Virus record (IMG/VR): IMGVR_UViG_3300005525_000065
Span: 1 to 33,372 of that record
DNA: 33,372 nt
Strand: one strand, 5' to 3'
Source: a virus
A model generated the notes under the pieces. That model was given only the letters and a program-made list of their open reading frames with translations. It was not told where the DNA came from and did not search any database. A program made the position numbers and the translations under genes. The number at the start of each line of letters is the position of its first letter. Within the stretch, counting starts at the first letter, position 1. Positions 6,322 to 12,611 of this stretch are shown in pieces.

Positions 6322-6783
6322 ATGGAATCTGACCACCAGCAGGAGGGGCAGCGGCTTGCGCAGTTGCTGGCTCGAAGCGGCATCACCAACAAGGCCGAAT
6401 TCGCACGCGACTGGAAGCTCAAGGGCGGCGCGTCCATGCTCTCGCAGCACATCTCGGGCAATCGCCCGATCTCGCTGGACGCGGCCGTCGTTTACTGCAC
6501 GGCCTTGCGGGTGCCGCTGGAGGAGGTGTCGCCCAGCATTGCCGAGCAGGTGCGCATCGCAGCCAGACTGCTGCGGCCTAGCTTAGGCGTCCATGAACCT
6601 GAGCTGGCCAGTCCTGTCGCCGCGCTTCCTTCCCGGGCCTCTTGGCCGCACAGAGCAATCACTGAGCGGGAATGGCACCAGCTCACCCCAGACGAGCGCC
6701 TAGAAGTAGAAGGCGCCATGCTCAAGGAATACGGCCGGGTCCGCAAGGAGCGAGGCGCACAGCAAAGACGCGGAGCGGCGTGA
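6322..6783 (+). CDS. CI-like phage repressor (HTH, no peptidase domain)
   Basis: This 153-residue protein has an N-terminal DNA-binding region at about residues 10-70 (AEFARDWKLKGGASMLSQHISGNRPISL), of the kind found in phage repressors that begin with a P22 C2-like helix-turn-helix. The PLEEVSPSIA segment is also typical. The C-terminal half lacks the Ser/Lys S24 peptidase seen in LexA-type repressors, so induction would not use RecA-stimulated self-cleavage. It ends in a basic tail. It is divergent from Cro and upstream of the early operon. No Shine-Dalgarno precedes the ATG, and TAGCAT at 6309-6314 could be a -10, so the transcript may be leaderless like lambda PRM cI. The operators TAGCRNTGCTA are its likely targets. 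Confidence 0.75.
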   Translation: MESDHQQEGQRLAQLLARSGITNKAEFARDWKLKGGASMLSQHISGNRPISLDAAVVYCTALRVPLEEVSPSIAEQVRIAARLLRPSLGVHEPELASPVAALPSRASWPHRAITEREWHQLTPDERLEVEGAMLKEYGRVRKERGAQQRRGAA

Positions 6784-6791
6784 CGCAAAGC

Positions 6792-6810
6792 GCCAAGGTC
6801 TATCCTTGGC
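6792..6810 (+). other. Hairpin after the repressor gene
   Basis: GCCAAGG (6792-6798) and CCTTGGC (6804-6810) form a perfect 7 bp stem with loop TCTAT, eight bases after the repressor stop. There is no following T-run, so it is not a standard intrinsic terminator. It might stabilise or weakly end the repressor mRNA. Confidence 0.4.
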
Positions 6811-6881
6811 CAAATCGCCACGGTTGCCATCCCCCAAAGGTTATAGACACACCGCGCAGAAGCTGATTTCGAAAAAGCATG

Positions 6882-6921
6882 TAGCGTTGCTATTGCTCAA
6901 ACCATAAAGCGTTGCTAACAT
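6882..6921 (+). promoter_or_regulatory. Early-operon promoter with two operators
   Basis: TAGCGTTGCTA (6882-6892) and AAGCGTTGCTA (6907-6917) are copies of the operator family seen between Cro and the repressor, set 25 bp apart in the same orientation. Between and over them is a possible promoter: TTGCTC (6893-6898), 17 bp spacer, TAACAT (6916-6921). The first gene, with a GGAGG ribosome-binding site, starts at 6970. By analogy with lambda PL, this promoter would be repressed in the lysogen. The -35/-10 match is modest. Confidence 0.55.
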
Positions 6922-6969
6922 TCGCATCCACGCCCCAAGACAACGGCACAGCCGGGGGCGGAGGATGCG

Positions 6970-7101
6970 ATGGACAACCTGCACCCCGACCTGGCGGCCC
7001 TGGCCGCCGCCCTGGCCGCTGACGCTGCCGAGCACGCCCGCGTTGAACAAGCCACCGCCTTTGCCCGCGCCTGGGCTGCGGTGGGGGAGGCGTTGCTGTG
7101 A
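6970..7101 (+). CDS. Small Ala-rich helical protein, first gene of the early operon
   Basis: This 43-residue protein (MDNLHPDLAALAAALAADA at its start) is almost entirely predicted helix and rich in Ala. GGAGG five bases before the ATG is the strongest ribosome-binding site in the operon. The stop overlaps the next start as GTGA. There is no domain or named relative I recognise. It is the first gene after the operator-controlled promoter, so it would be expressed very early. Confidence 0.6.
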   Translation: MDNLHPDLAALAAALAADAAEHARVEQATAFARAWAAVGEALL

Positions 7102-7484
7102 GCCGCGCCCGCACAGAGCAGATCGCCAGCGTGCTGCTGGCCGCCGCCATCGGCGTGCTCTTTGCCGCTGCCGTCGTCCACTGGATTGACCTGGAAGGCA
7201 TCACCAGCGGCCAGGCCGCGCACGCCGCTGGCCTGCTGGCCCTGCCCGGGCAGTGGCTGCGCCGCTACTGGGCCTGGGCGCGGCACCACGTGCGCCTGGA
7301 CACCAACCGCCGGCAGCTCAAGTGGATCGAGGAAGACATCCAGCACATGGAGTCTGAGCTGGCCTTCCTGCCGCAGCACATCCGCTACCTGCGCGGCGAG
7401 GCGGCGCGGCTGCGCGTGTGCATTGCCGTGGCCGAGCGCCAGGGCCCGCAGCTGCCGCCCGCCCACACGGAGCCCCAGCCATGA
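7098..7484 (+). CDS. Single-pass membrane protein with coiled-coil tail
   Basis: This 128-residue protein starts at GTG. Residues about 9-30 form one strongly hydrophobic segment (IASVLLAAAIGVLFAAAVV), preceded by Arg residues, so the short N-terminus is probably cytoplasmic. The region after residue 60 is charged and helical (RRQLKWIEEDIQHMESELAFL) and could be a coiled coil. A membrane protein made early may alter the envelope, for example in superinfection exclusion, but nothing specific in the sequence shows that. It overlaps both neighbours by four bases. Confidence 0.65.
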   Translation: MSRARTEQIASVLLAAAIGVLFAAAVVHWIDLEGITSGQAAHAAGLLALPGQWLRRYWAWARHHVRLDTNRRQLKWIEEDIQHMESELAFLPQHIRYLRGEAARLRVCIAVAERQGPQLPPAHTEPQP

Positions 7485-7885
7485 GCGCCTGGGTGCAGGG
7501 CGTGGTGGAGCGCACCTTCCGCTGCAGCAGCATCGCCCCGTCTGCACCCGGCGTGGTGCAGGCCCAGGTGCGGGTGGTGATCCGCCAGCACGCCATGGCC
7601 GGGCCGCGCGTGCACGCCCTGCTGAGCTGCGGCTATGGCGAGGCGGGCGAGCAAACCGCCGCCCTGCTGCGCAAGCGCCTGAAGGCCGGCCGCGCCTGCA
7701 CCGCGCAGGGCAAGTGGCTGGCGCCCCTGCAGCAGAGCATGGACCTGCTGCTGGTGGGGTGCTATGAGATCCACACGGATGAAGACGCGGCCACGCATGC
7801 CGAGGCTGAAGCATTGATCGGGGCGGGTGCCTCTGGGAGCACCCGGGGGGTGCAACACCCGCCCCACCTGGAGGCTATGGCATGA
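7481..7885 (+). CDS. Hypothetical early protein
   Basis: This 134-residue protein is of unknown function. The first 60 residues look beta-rich (VVERTFRCSSIAP, VVQAQVRVVIRQH). A Gly-containing, basic middle region follows (LLRKRLKAGRACTAQGKW), then a hydrophobic strand (MDLLLVGCYEI) and a variable polar tail. The pattern could fit a small OB-like or nucleic-acid-binding fold, but I recognise no family. It is coupled to both neighbours through four-base ATGA overlaps. Confidence 0.6.
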   Translation: MSAWVQGVVERTFRCSSIAPSAPGVVQAQVRVVIRQHAMAGPRVHALLSCGYGEAGEQTAALLRKRLKAGRACTAQGKWLAPLQQSMDLLLVGCYEIHTDEDAATHAEAEALIGAGASGSTRGVQHPPHLEAMA

Positions 7886-8247
7886 CGTTCCGGGTACCTG
7901 AAAAGCACCGCATCCGCGAGGGACGCATGGGCAGCGACAGCGGATTTGGCTGCAACGGAGCCTTTGAAGTTCCACTCAAGCACGGCCAGCGTGTGTTTGT
8001 CATTGCCTCAGACCAACTCGGTTGGGAACACGTCAGCGTGTCCCGCAAAGACCGCCCGCCGCTGTGGGATGAGATGTGCCAAATCAAGGCCATGTTTTGG
8101 GACGAGCACGACTGCGTTATCCAGTTCCACCCGCCCCGCAGCCAGTACGTCAACAACCACCCGAACTGCCTGCACTTGTGGCGGCCCATTGGCCCCAGCG
8201 TGCCAATGCCGGATTCATTGCTGGTGGGTTTTAAGGATCCATCATGA
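7882..8247 (+). CDS. DUF7694-type phage protein
   Basis: This 121-residue protein belongs to a conserved but uncharacterised phage family. Recognisable blocks are the opening PEKHRIREGRMGSDSGFGCNG, the central FVIASDQLGWEHVSVS, and WDEMCQIKAMFWDEHDCVIQ, followed by HPPRSQYVNNHPNCLHLWRP. The many conserved Trp, His and Asn residues suggest an enzyme or a ligand-binding protein. No catalytic site is established. It sits just before the dNMP kinase, with which it overlaps by four bases. Confidence 0.75.
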   Translation: MTFRVPEKHRIREGRMGSDSGFGCNGAFEVPLKHGQRVFVIASDQLGWEHVSVSRKDRPPLWDEMCQIKAMFWDEHDCVIQFHPPRSQYVNNHPNCLHLWRPIGPSVPMPDSLLVGFKDPS

Positions 8248-8906
8248 CCCTCGACCCCATCGTCATCGGCCTGGCCGGCCACGCCGGCGCCGGCAAAGAC
8301 ACCGCCGCCGCGTATTTGGTGCAGCGTTACGGCTTCGTCCAGGCCGCCTTTGCGGACCCCATCCGCAGCATGGCCCTGCTGCTGTTGGAAGAAGCCGGCA
8401 TAGACCACCGCTGGCTCACCGACCGCGCCTACAAAGAGCTGCGCATACCCGGCCTGGGCGTGAGCGCCCGCGCGCTGATGCAGACCATCGGCACCGAGGT
8501 GGGCCGCCACCTGCACCCCAGCATCTGGACACGCCACATGGCCCTGCGCCTGGGCCTGGCCGGCGCGGGCCTGCCCAACACCTACCCGGTGCACGACCGC
8601 ATCGTCATCAGCGACGTGCGCTTTCAGAACGAGGCGCACTGGGTGCACTTGGTGGGCGGCAAGGTCATCCGCCTGCATCGCAACCAGGCCGCCGCCGTTC
8701 GCGCCCACGCCAGCGAGGCCGAGCTGCTGACGCTGGACGCCGACGTGGACCTGCACAACCACGGCGAGCACTTTGCCGGCCTGCACGGGCTGCTGGATGG
8801 GGCGATGGCTGAGTGGGGGGTGGAGGAGCGGGCGTGGCCAGAGCGGCACCTGCCGGCCGACCCGGCGGCGCTGGTGGCCGTGGACAGCGAGGGAGGGCTG
8901 ATCTGA
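8244..8906 (+). CDS. Deoxynucleoside monophosphate kinase
   Basis: This 220-residue protein likely phosphorylates dNMPs to dNDPs, feeding phage DNA synthesis. The P-loop GHAGAGKDT at residues about 12-20 is characteristic of phage dNMP kinases (T4 gp1-like, DNMK family). AFADPIRSM, a central segment with IGTEVGR, and SDVRFQNEA are further family signatures. The length is close to other phage members. The C-terminal 30 residues are variable. Start and stop both overlap the neighbouring genes, in a run of small early genes. It is the only gene of this operon with a clear metabolic role. Confidence 0.9.
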   Translation: MTLDPIVIGLAGHAGAGKDTAAAYLVQRYGFVQAAFADPIRSMALLLLEEAGIDHRWLTDRAYKELRIPGLGVSARALMQTIGTEVGRHLHPSIWTRHMALRLGLAGAGLPNTYPVHDRIVISDVRFQNEAHWVHLVGGKVIRLHRNQAAAVRAHASEAELLTLDADVDLHNHGEHFAGLHGLLDGAMAEWGVEERAWPERHLPADPAALVAVDSEGGLI

Positions 8907-9415
8907 TGCCCCGCGCTGTGCAGCGCCCCAAGCGCACCAAAGCCTACCGCCCCCGCCCGGTCAACCCCGAGGCCCATCTGGTGGCCATCCAGGGCGTGGC
9001 CTGGCTGAGCCGGGACGACCAGACCCTGTGGGCCTTGGCCATTGACGACGCGGTGCGAGCCGTCGCCCGCGGCCAGGCCAGCCAGAAGCACTGGAGCGAG
9101 ATCTTCCACGCGGTCAACCTGGTCGAGCAGCTGGTCATCATGCGCAAGGCGCAAGACCCGCACGGCCTGGTGCAGGCAGCGCAAGACGCCTGCACGGCCA
9201 TGCTGGACCGCCAGCGCGAAAGCGGCGTGCGCGCTGCGCGTGCTGCCGAGCTGGCCGCCCTGGACGCGCTGCGCGCGGGCTGGGTGGAGCTGATGTCGGG
9301 CATTACTCAGGCTGAGCGCTTTCAGGCCGGTGAGGCCGTGGCGCACCGCGTGCGCCGGGCGCTGGCCGGCGGCGAGCCTGGCGCGCGCGTGATTCATCTG
9401 CAGGAGCCCGCCTGA
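8906..9415 (+). CDS. Hypothetical phage protein with basic N-terminus
   Basis: This is a 169-residue protein of unknown function. The first 20 residues are strongly basic and Pro-rich (RPKRTKAYRPRPVNPEA), and the rest is predicted to be almost all helix (ALAIDDAVRAVARGQ, LVEQLVIMRKAQDP, AMLDRQRESGVRAARAAEL). Proteins of this pattern recur in early regions of Burkholderiales and other proteobacterial phages without assigned function. The start overlaps the kinase stop by one base (TGATG), and the stop overlaps the HNH-like gene in the same manner. Confidence 0.65.
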   Translation: MPRAVQRPKRTKAYRPRPVNPEAHLVAIQGVAWLSRDDQTLWALAIDDAVRAVARGQASQKHWSEIFHAVNLVEQLVIMRKAQDPHGLVQAAQDACTAMLDRQRESGVRAARAAELAALDALRAGWVELMSGITQAERFQAGEAVAHRVRRALAGGEPGARVIHLQEPA

Positions 9416-9981
9416 TGTCACACCCCCACGGCACCTACCTGGGCGGCATCCGCACGCTGGAAGACTTGCGCATCCGCTGCGCGGTGGACGACGACACCGG
9501 CTGCTGGCACTGGCGCCTGAGCAAGTGCGACGGCGTGCCCAAGGTGCACGTCACGCACCCTGCCTTGCCCAGGCCCGGCCACATCATGCGCGGCCGGCGC
9601 GCTGCCCTGCTGCTGGCACGCGGGCGTGATCTGCCCGCCGGCCACGTGGCCTATGCGCGCTCGTCGTGCACGTCGAAAGACTGCGTCAACCCCGCGCACT
9701 GCCAAAGCGGCGACCGCGACGCGCACGGCGTGTACCTGGCCAAGAGCGGCCGGGTCAAGGGCCTGCTGAGCAAGGCCAAGGCCAGCCGGGCGATGTGGGA
9801 CAAGCGCGGCCGCAAGGTCACGCCCCAGATTCGCGCGCACATCCTGGCCAGCGAGGCGAGCACCTACGCACTGGCCAAGGAACTGAGCCTGAGCCAGTTT
9901 GCCGTGTGGAGCGTGCGCCAGAAGGGCGCCGTGCACACCCCGCACCTGGCGCAGGCCAGCGCGTTCACGTGGAGGCCCTGA
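9415..9981 (+). CDS. HNH-like zinc protein with C-terminal HTH
   Basis: This 188-residue protein resembles phage HNH endonuclease-like proteins. GCWHWRLSK at about residues 26-34 and the SSCTSKDCVNPAHC block at about residues 83-96 match the Cys/Trp and C-x-CVNP-x-H landmarks of that group. The first catalytic-type His is not obvious: the position after PAGHV reads AYAR, not DH. Residues about 140-175 (ITPQIR-like start, ALAKELSLSQFAVWSVRQ) form a helix-turn-helix. It could be a DNA-binding regulator that has lost nicking activity, or an active nuclease. It is not adjacent to terminase, as packaging HNH proteins usually are. Confidence 0.65.
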   Translation: MSHPHGTYLGGIRTLEDLRIRCAVDDDTGCWHWRLSKCDGVPKVHVTHPALPRPGHIMRGRRAALLLARGRDLPAGHVAYARSSCTSKDCVNPAHCQSGDRDAHGVYLAKSGRVKGLLSKAKASRAMWDKRGRKVTPQIRAHILASEASTYALAKELSLSQFAVWSVRQKGAVHTPHLAQASAFTWRP

Positions 9982-9983
9982 GC

Positions 9984-10286
9984 ATGGCTGAGCACGCGCC
10001 CACCCAGCAGATCCGCCCGGCTCGGCGCGCACAAGCGCCGGCACGCGTGATCAACACCTTGCCCGACAAGCTGCGCGCCATGGCCACCCGTGGCCACCAG
10101 GTGCGCGCCGCCGACGTGGCCAACCTGGTGAAAGCCGCCCACGCCATCGAGGCCCAGCGGGCCATGCTGGACCACGACCTGCGCGTGTATGCGCAGCTGA
10201 TTGGCGACCTGGTGGAGACCCGCACCCAGCTGCTCAGCCTGCGCGAGTTGATGCAGGCCGGGCTGGATAGGAGGGATGAACTGTGA
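9984..10286 (+). CDS. Hypothetical helical phage protein
   Basis: This 100-residue protein has no recognised function. The first 25 residues are basic and Pro/Ala-rich. Residues about 27-100 are predicted as two or three helices (LRAMATRGHQVRAADVANLVKAAHAI, and LLSLRELMQAGLDRRD). GGAGG eight bases before the ATG supports this start. The gene begins two bases after the HNH-like stop and ends with a GTGA overlap into the next gene. Confidence 0.6.
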   Translation: MAEHAPTQQIRPARRAQAPARVINTLPDKLRAMATRGHQVRAADVANLVKAAHAIEAQRAMLDHDLRVYAQLIGDLVETRTQLLSLRELMQAGLDRRDEL

Positions 10287-10519
10287 CAACGATGATGAAA
10301 GACGATTTGCACCAGGCCATCGAGGCGCTGGACGAGGCGGCCAACGTGCTGACCTGGCCCGGCTTTGCCCAAGGCGCGAAGGCGCTGCGGCGGGTGTTGG
10401 AGGCGGTGGAGCGCGTGGAGCGCGCTGGCTCCGAGCACTGCGCAAAGGTCTGCGAGGCCAATGCTTTCAAGATCGAGATTCGGCGGCTGCGGGCAGCGCT
10501 GAAGGGGGCGGAGGCATGA
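10283..10519 (+). CDS. Small helical early protein
   Basis: This 78-residue protein starts at GTG overlapping the preceding stop; an in-frame ATG three codons later is a possible alternative. It is predicted nearly all helical (LHQAIEALDEAANVL, GAKALRRVLEAVERVERAG, IEIRRLRAALKG) with heptad-like Leu/Val spacing, so it may form a coiled coil. I recognise no family. It overlaps the next gene by four bases. Confidence 0.55.
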   Translation: MTTMMKDDLHQAIEALDEAANVLTWPGFAQGAKALRRVLEAVERVERAGSEHCAKVCEANAFKIEIRRLRAALKGAEA

Positions 10520-10863
10520 CCACCGCCACCCCATGGGACGCCCTGCTTCGCAACCCGCGCAACATCCGCGTCAGTACTCGTGCGCATGACTCGGCAGATG
10601 ACGCACCCCAATCAAGCGGCAAGACCGCTGCGCTGCTGGCCGAGCTGGCCCACGCCGGCAGCTTGGCCACAGTGACGCTGGGCGCGCTGTGCGAGCTGGA
10701 AACGCGCCACGTATGGGGGCTGCTCAAAGGCCCGAGAGCGCGCGGACAGGTTTCTTTTGACGCTGGACGCTGGAGCCTGAACCGTGACTGGCACGGCAAC
10801 GAGATTGAGCGCGCAGCGGCACTGTTGCGTGACGCGGGGTGGACTGTGAGGGCGCCGATATGA
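10516..10863 (+). CDS. Small winged-HTH-like protein
   Basis: This 115-residue protein has a polar N-terminal 35 residues followed by a helical region resembling a winged helix: LLAELAHAGSLATVTLGALCELETRHVWGLLKGPRARGQV, then a short beta-wing (SFDAGRWSLN). Phage proteins with the block LLK-x-PRARGQV have been seen as small putative regulators. DNA binding is inferred from the fold pattern. Target and role are unknown. It overlaps both neighbours by four bases. Confidence 0.6.
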   Translation: MTTATPWDALLRNPRNIRVSTRAHDSADDAPQSSGKTAALLAELAHAGSLATVTLGALCELETRHVWGLLKGPRARGQVSFDAGRWSLNRDWHGNEIERAAALLRDAGWTVRAPI

Positions 10864-11102
10864 CCACACAACCCGAAGCCCTGCGTCTGGCTGAGGCGCT
10901 GGAGGACGCCTGGCGCGGCGTAGAGATGGACGAGGTGGATTGCCAAGCCGCCGCCGAACTGCGCCGCCTGCATGCGGTGAACGCGGAACTGCTGGAGGCG
11001 TTGATCCACATCGGATTCGCAGCCATGGACATCACATGCGAACGAAAAACCATTCGTGACGCCGCCCGCGCCGCCATCGCCAAAGCGGAGGGGCAAGCAT
11101 GA
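10860..11102 (+). CDS. Small conserved phage protein, coiled-coil type
   Basis: This 80-residue protein has the widespread phage layout of an N-terminal TTQPEALRLAEALED segment, a central ELRRLHAVNAELLEALIHI helix and a C-terminal AAIAK. I set the start at the ATG at 10860, which overlaps the preceding stop as ATGA, over an upstream in-frame alternative at 10839. No function is known for such proteins. It overlaps the next gene by four bases. Confidence 0.65.
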   Translation: MTTQPEALRLAEALEDAWRGVEMDEVDCQAAAELRRLHAVNAELLEALIHIGFAAMDITCERKTIRDAARAAIAKAEGQA

Positions 11103-11320
11103 CCGTCAAGCTCACCAACGACAGGTCAGCCGCCGTCGACCAGGACTATTTCTGGCGCCCCCTGCACACCTGCCCGCTGTCGGCCAAGGTGCAGTTATTG
11201 ACTGCGGGCGGCGTCGCCGTGTACGGCCAGTACAGCCCCGGCACGGGCGGCTACCTGGGCTGGGCACCGCTGCCCAAGCGCCCGCCGTGGATGCAAGGCA
11301 GCACCCCCCACGGGTACTGA
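11099..11320 (+). CDS. Small Trp/Gly-rich phage protein
   Basis: This 73-residue protein contains the blocks FWRPLHTCPLSAKVQLLTAGGVAVYG and GWAPLPKRP, common to small proteins of unknown function in many phages. The pattern suggests a compact beta-barrel. The start overlaps the preceding stop by four bases. A 29-base gap with a good ribosome-binding site separates it from the next gene, so translational coupling is broken here. Confidence 0.65.
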   Translation: MTVKLTNDRSAAVDQDYFWRPLHTCPLSAKVQLLTAGGVAVYGQYSPGTGGYLGWAPLPKRPPWMQGSTPHGY

Positions 11321-11349
11321 GAACAACGAGCAAGAGGAGAGAGCACACC

Positions 11350-11661
11350 ATGACCACCACACAAGACCTGAGCAGCATCCAGGCGCAGATCGACGAGCTG
11401 CAGCGCAAGGCCCTTGAGCTGCGCACCAGCATGGACGACCCCGAGCTGCCCGCCGCCTGGCGCAAGCTGCAGGCCGGCGCGAACTGGTACCGCTACGTGC
11501 AGCTGACGCCCGCGCAGGGCGAGCTTTTCCGCCAGGACGGCTGGGAGCCGCTCTACCGTCGCCAGCAGCGCATGGCCGAGATCAAGGCCCGCACGCTGGC
11601 CAGAGCCCACCGCGGCGTGGCGCTGGTGCGTGCGACTGAAGCGCATCACGGGATCCATTGA
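11350..11661 (+). CDS. Hypothetical phage protein
   Basis: This 103-residue protein begins with a helical segment (DLSSIQAQIDELQRKALELR) with coiled-coil character. Aromatic-rich WRKLQAGANWYRYVQLTPAQ and FRQDGWEPLYRR segments follow. AGAGGAGAG seven bases before the ATG is a good ribosome-binding site. I recognise no family. It is one of only three genes in the operon that do not overlap the preceding gene. Confidence 0.6.
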   Translation: MTTTQDLSSIQAQIDELQRKALELRTSMDDPELPAAWRKLQAGANWYRYVQLTPAQGELFRQDGWEPLYRRQQRMAEIKARTLARAHRGVALVRATEAHHGIH

Positions 11662-11696
11662 TCGCAGACCAACCACCAACCCACCGAGACGACACC

Positions 11697-11927
11697 ATGA
11701 GCCTGATGACGCAAGCGTGGCTGCTCGACAAATACGGCCCGCGCCTGAACGTGGACCAGATGAGCCAGGTGCTGGGCATGGCCCGGCACACCATCAACAA
11801 CCAGATCAGCGACGGCAGCTTCCCCGTGCCCACCTACCGCGACGTGGGCAAGCGCTGGGCGGATTACCGGGACGTGGATGCGTACTTGGACAGGTGCCGC
11901 GAGGCGGTGGCGGAAGTGGCAGCATGA
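11697..11927 (+). CDS. Excisionase/AlpA-like HTH protein
   Basis: This 76-residue protein is essentially one MerR/AlpA-type DNA-binding domain: LLDKYGPRLNVDQMSQVLGMARHTINNQISDG, with the fold closing in RWADYRDVDAYLD. These features (helix-turn-helix, short wing, RDVxxYL ending) are shared by phage excisionases and AlpA-like regulators. Because an integrase gene lies 0.7 kb downstream on the opposite strand, it is a good Xis candidate, made from the early operon upon induction. I chose the ATG at 11697 over one at 11658 because the intervening codons look unlike a protein domain. Its binding sites may be among the repeats at 13656-13824. Confidence 0.65.
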   Translation: MSLMTQAWLLDKYGPRLNVDQMSQVLGMARHTINNQISDGSFPVPTYRDVGKRWADYRDVDAYLDRCREAVAEVAA

Positions 11928-12199
11928 GTACAGAAGCCACCGACTTTGAAGCCCTGCGAGCGCAGCGCAATGAGGCGTTCAAAAAGGCAACGCAGCGCAT
12001 TGCTGCCGAATTCAACTGCGAACCCGAAGAACTGACGACCACCTTTAACCCAGGCGCTTGCTACTGTGCCTGCACCAGCGGCGGCCCCTGCGAGCACCGT
12101 TGGGACGGCAAGCCCGTGGAAGAAGGCGGCCTGCGGACCACTACCTGCTCGCGCTGCGCGATGTGGGCTTTCAGCCATTCGATGAGGACTGCACCATGA
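11924..12199 (+). CDS. Cys-rich phage protein (CxC...CxHxWDG type)
   Basis: This 91-residue protein has a helical N-terminus (DFEALRAQRNEAFKKATQRIAAEF) and a Cys/His-rich C-terminal half. CYCACTSGGPCEHRWDG and TCSRCAMWAFSHSMR supply at least seven Cys and two His as likely zinc ligands. This C-x-C-x-H-x-WDG...CSRC pattern recurs in uncharacterised phage proteins. The start overlaps the excisionase-like gene and the stop overlaps the next gene, each by four bases. Confidence 0.65.
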   Translation: MSTEATDFEALRAQRNEAFKKATQRIAAEFNCEPEELTTTFNPGACYCACTSGGPCEHRWDGKPVEEGGLRTTTCSRCAMWAFSHSMRTAP

Positions 12200-12399
12200 T
12201 CCGCCTGACAAACCCCTATCACGGGGGCGTTCAATACGTTCACCCGCAAGCCATTGCGCGCGTCATTGAGGCCGGCGCCTCCAGTCAGTGGCAAGGCGTT
12301 CGCTCCTTCGTCAAGACCTTTGATGGTAAGACTCTGGAGTGCAGCGAAACGGCGTATGAGATCAGTGTTGCCATTGCCAAAGCACAGGGGCAGCCATGA
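12196..12399 (+). CDS. Small hypothetical early protein
   Basis: This 67-residue protein is of unknown function. It looks beta-rich at the start (MIRLTNPYHGGVQYVHPQAIARVIEA) and again at VRSFVKTFDGKTLECSETAYEI, ending in a helix. The shape resembles small phage proteins with an embedded WYL-like or SH3-like barrel, but I recognise no family. It is coupled to both neighbours by four-base overlaps. Confidence 0.6.
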   Translation: MIRLTNPYHGGVQYVHPQAIARVIEAGASSQWQGVRSFVKTFDGKTLECSETAYEISVAIAKAQGQP

Positions 12400-12608
12400 T
12401 TCGCCTGAATACCGCGCTGCTGGACTGGAGCCTGTACGTAGACTGCCCGAATTGCGAATGCAACAACGACTTGGCAAGGCCGGGGCACGACATCGAGCAT
12501 GACATTGCGCGTCGCATCTTCACAAATGAGTGGGACAAGCTCGCAGGCTGGGAAGTGACGTGCGAGCACTGCGGTCATCAGTTTTTGCTTGATGGCGTGG
12601 AGTATTGA
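12396..12608 (+). CDS. Small zinc-binding protein, last gene of the early operon
   Basis: This 70-residue protein has a likely zinc ribbon: CPNCECN at residues about 17-23 and CEHCGHQF at about 56-63. The Cys pairs are separated by about 35 residues that include several His and Asp. Function is unknown. Its stop codon ends three bases before the integrase stop on the other strand, so the two transcripts converge with no room for a terminator between them. Readthrough of the early operon would therefore produce RNA antisense to the integrase. Confidence 0.65.
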   Translation: MIRLNTALLDWSLYVDCPNCECNNDLARPGHDIEHDIARRIFTNEWDKLAGWEVTCEHCGHQFLLDGVEY

Positions 12609-12611
12609 AGA

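Noticed and set aside
6841-6849. DnaA box (TTATAGACA)
   Set aside because: A single site with mismatches to TTATNCACA, away from the repeat-rich region, is not evidence of an origin.
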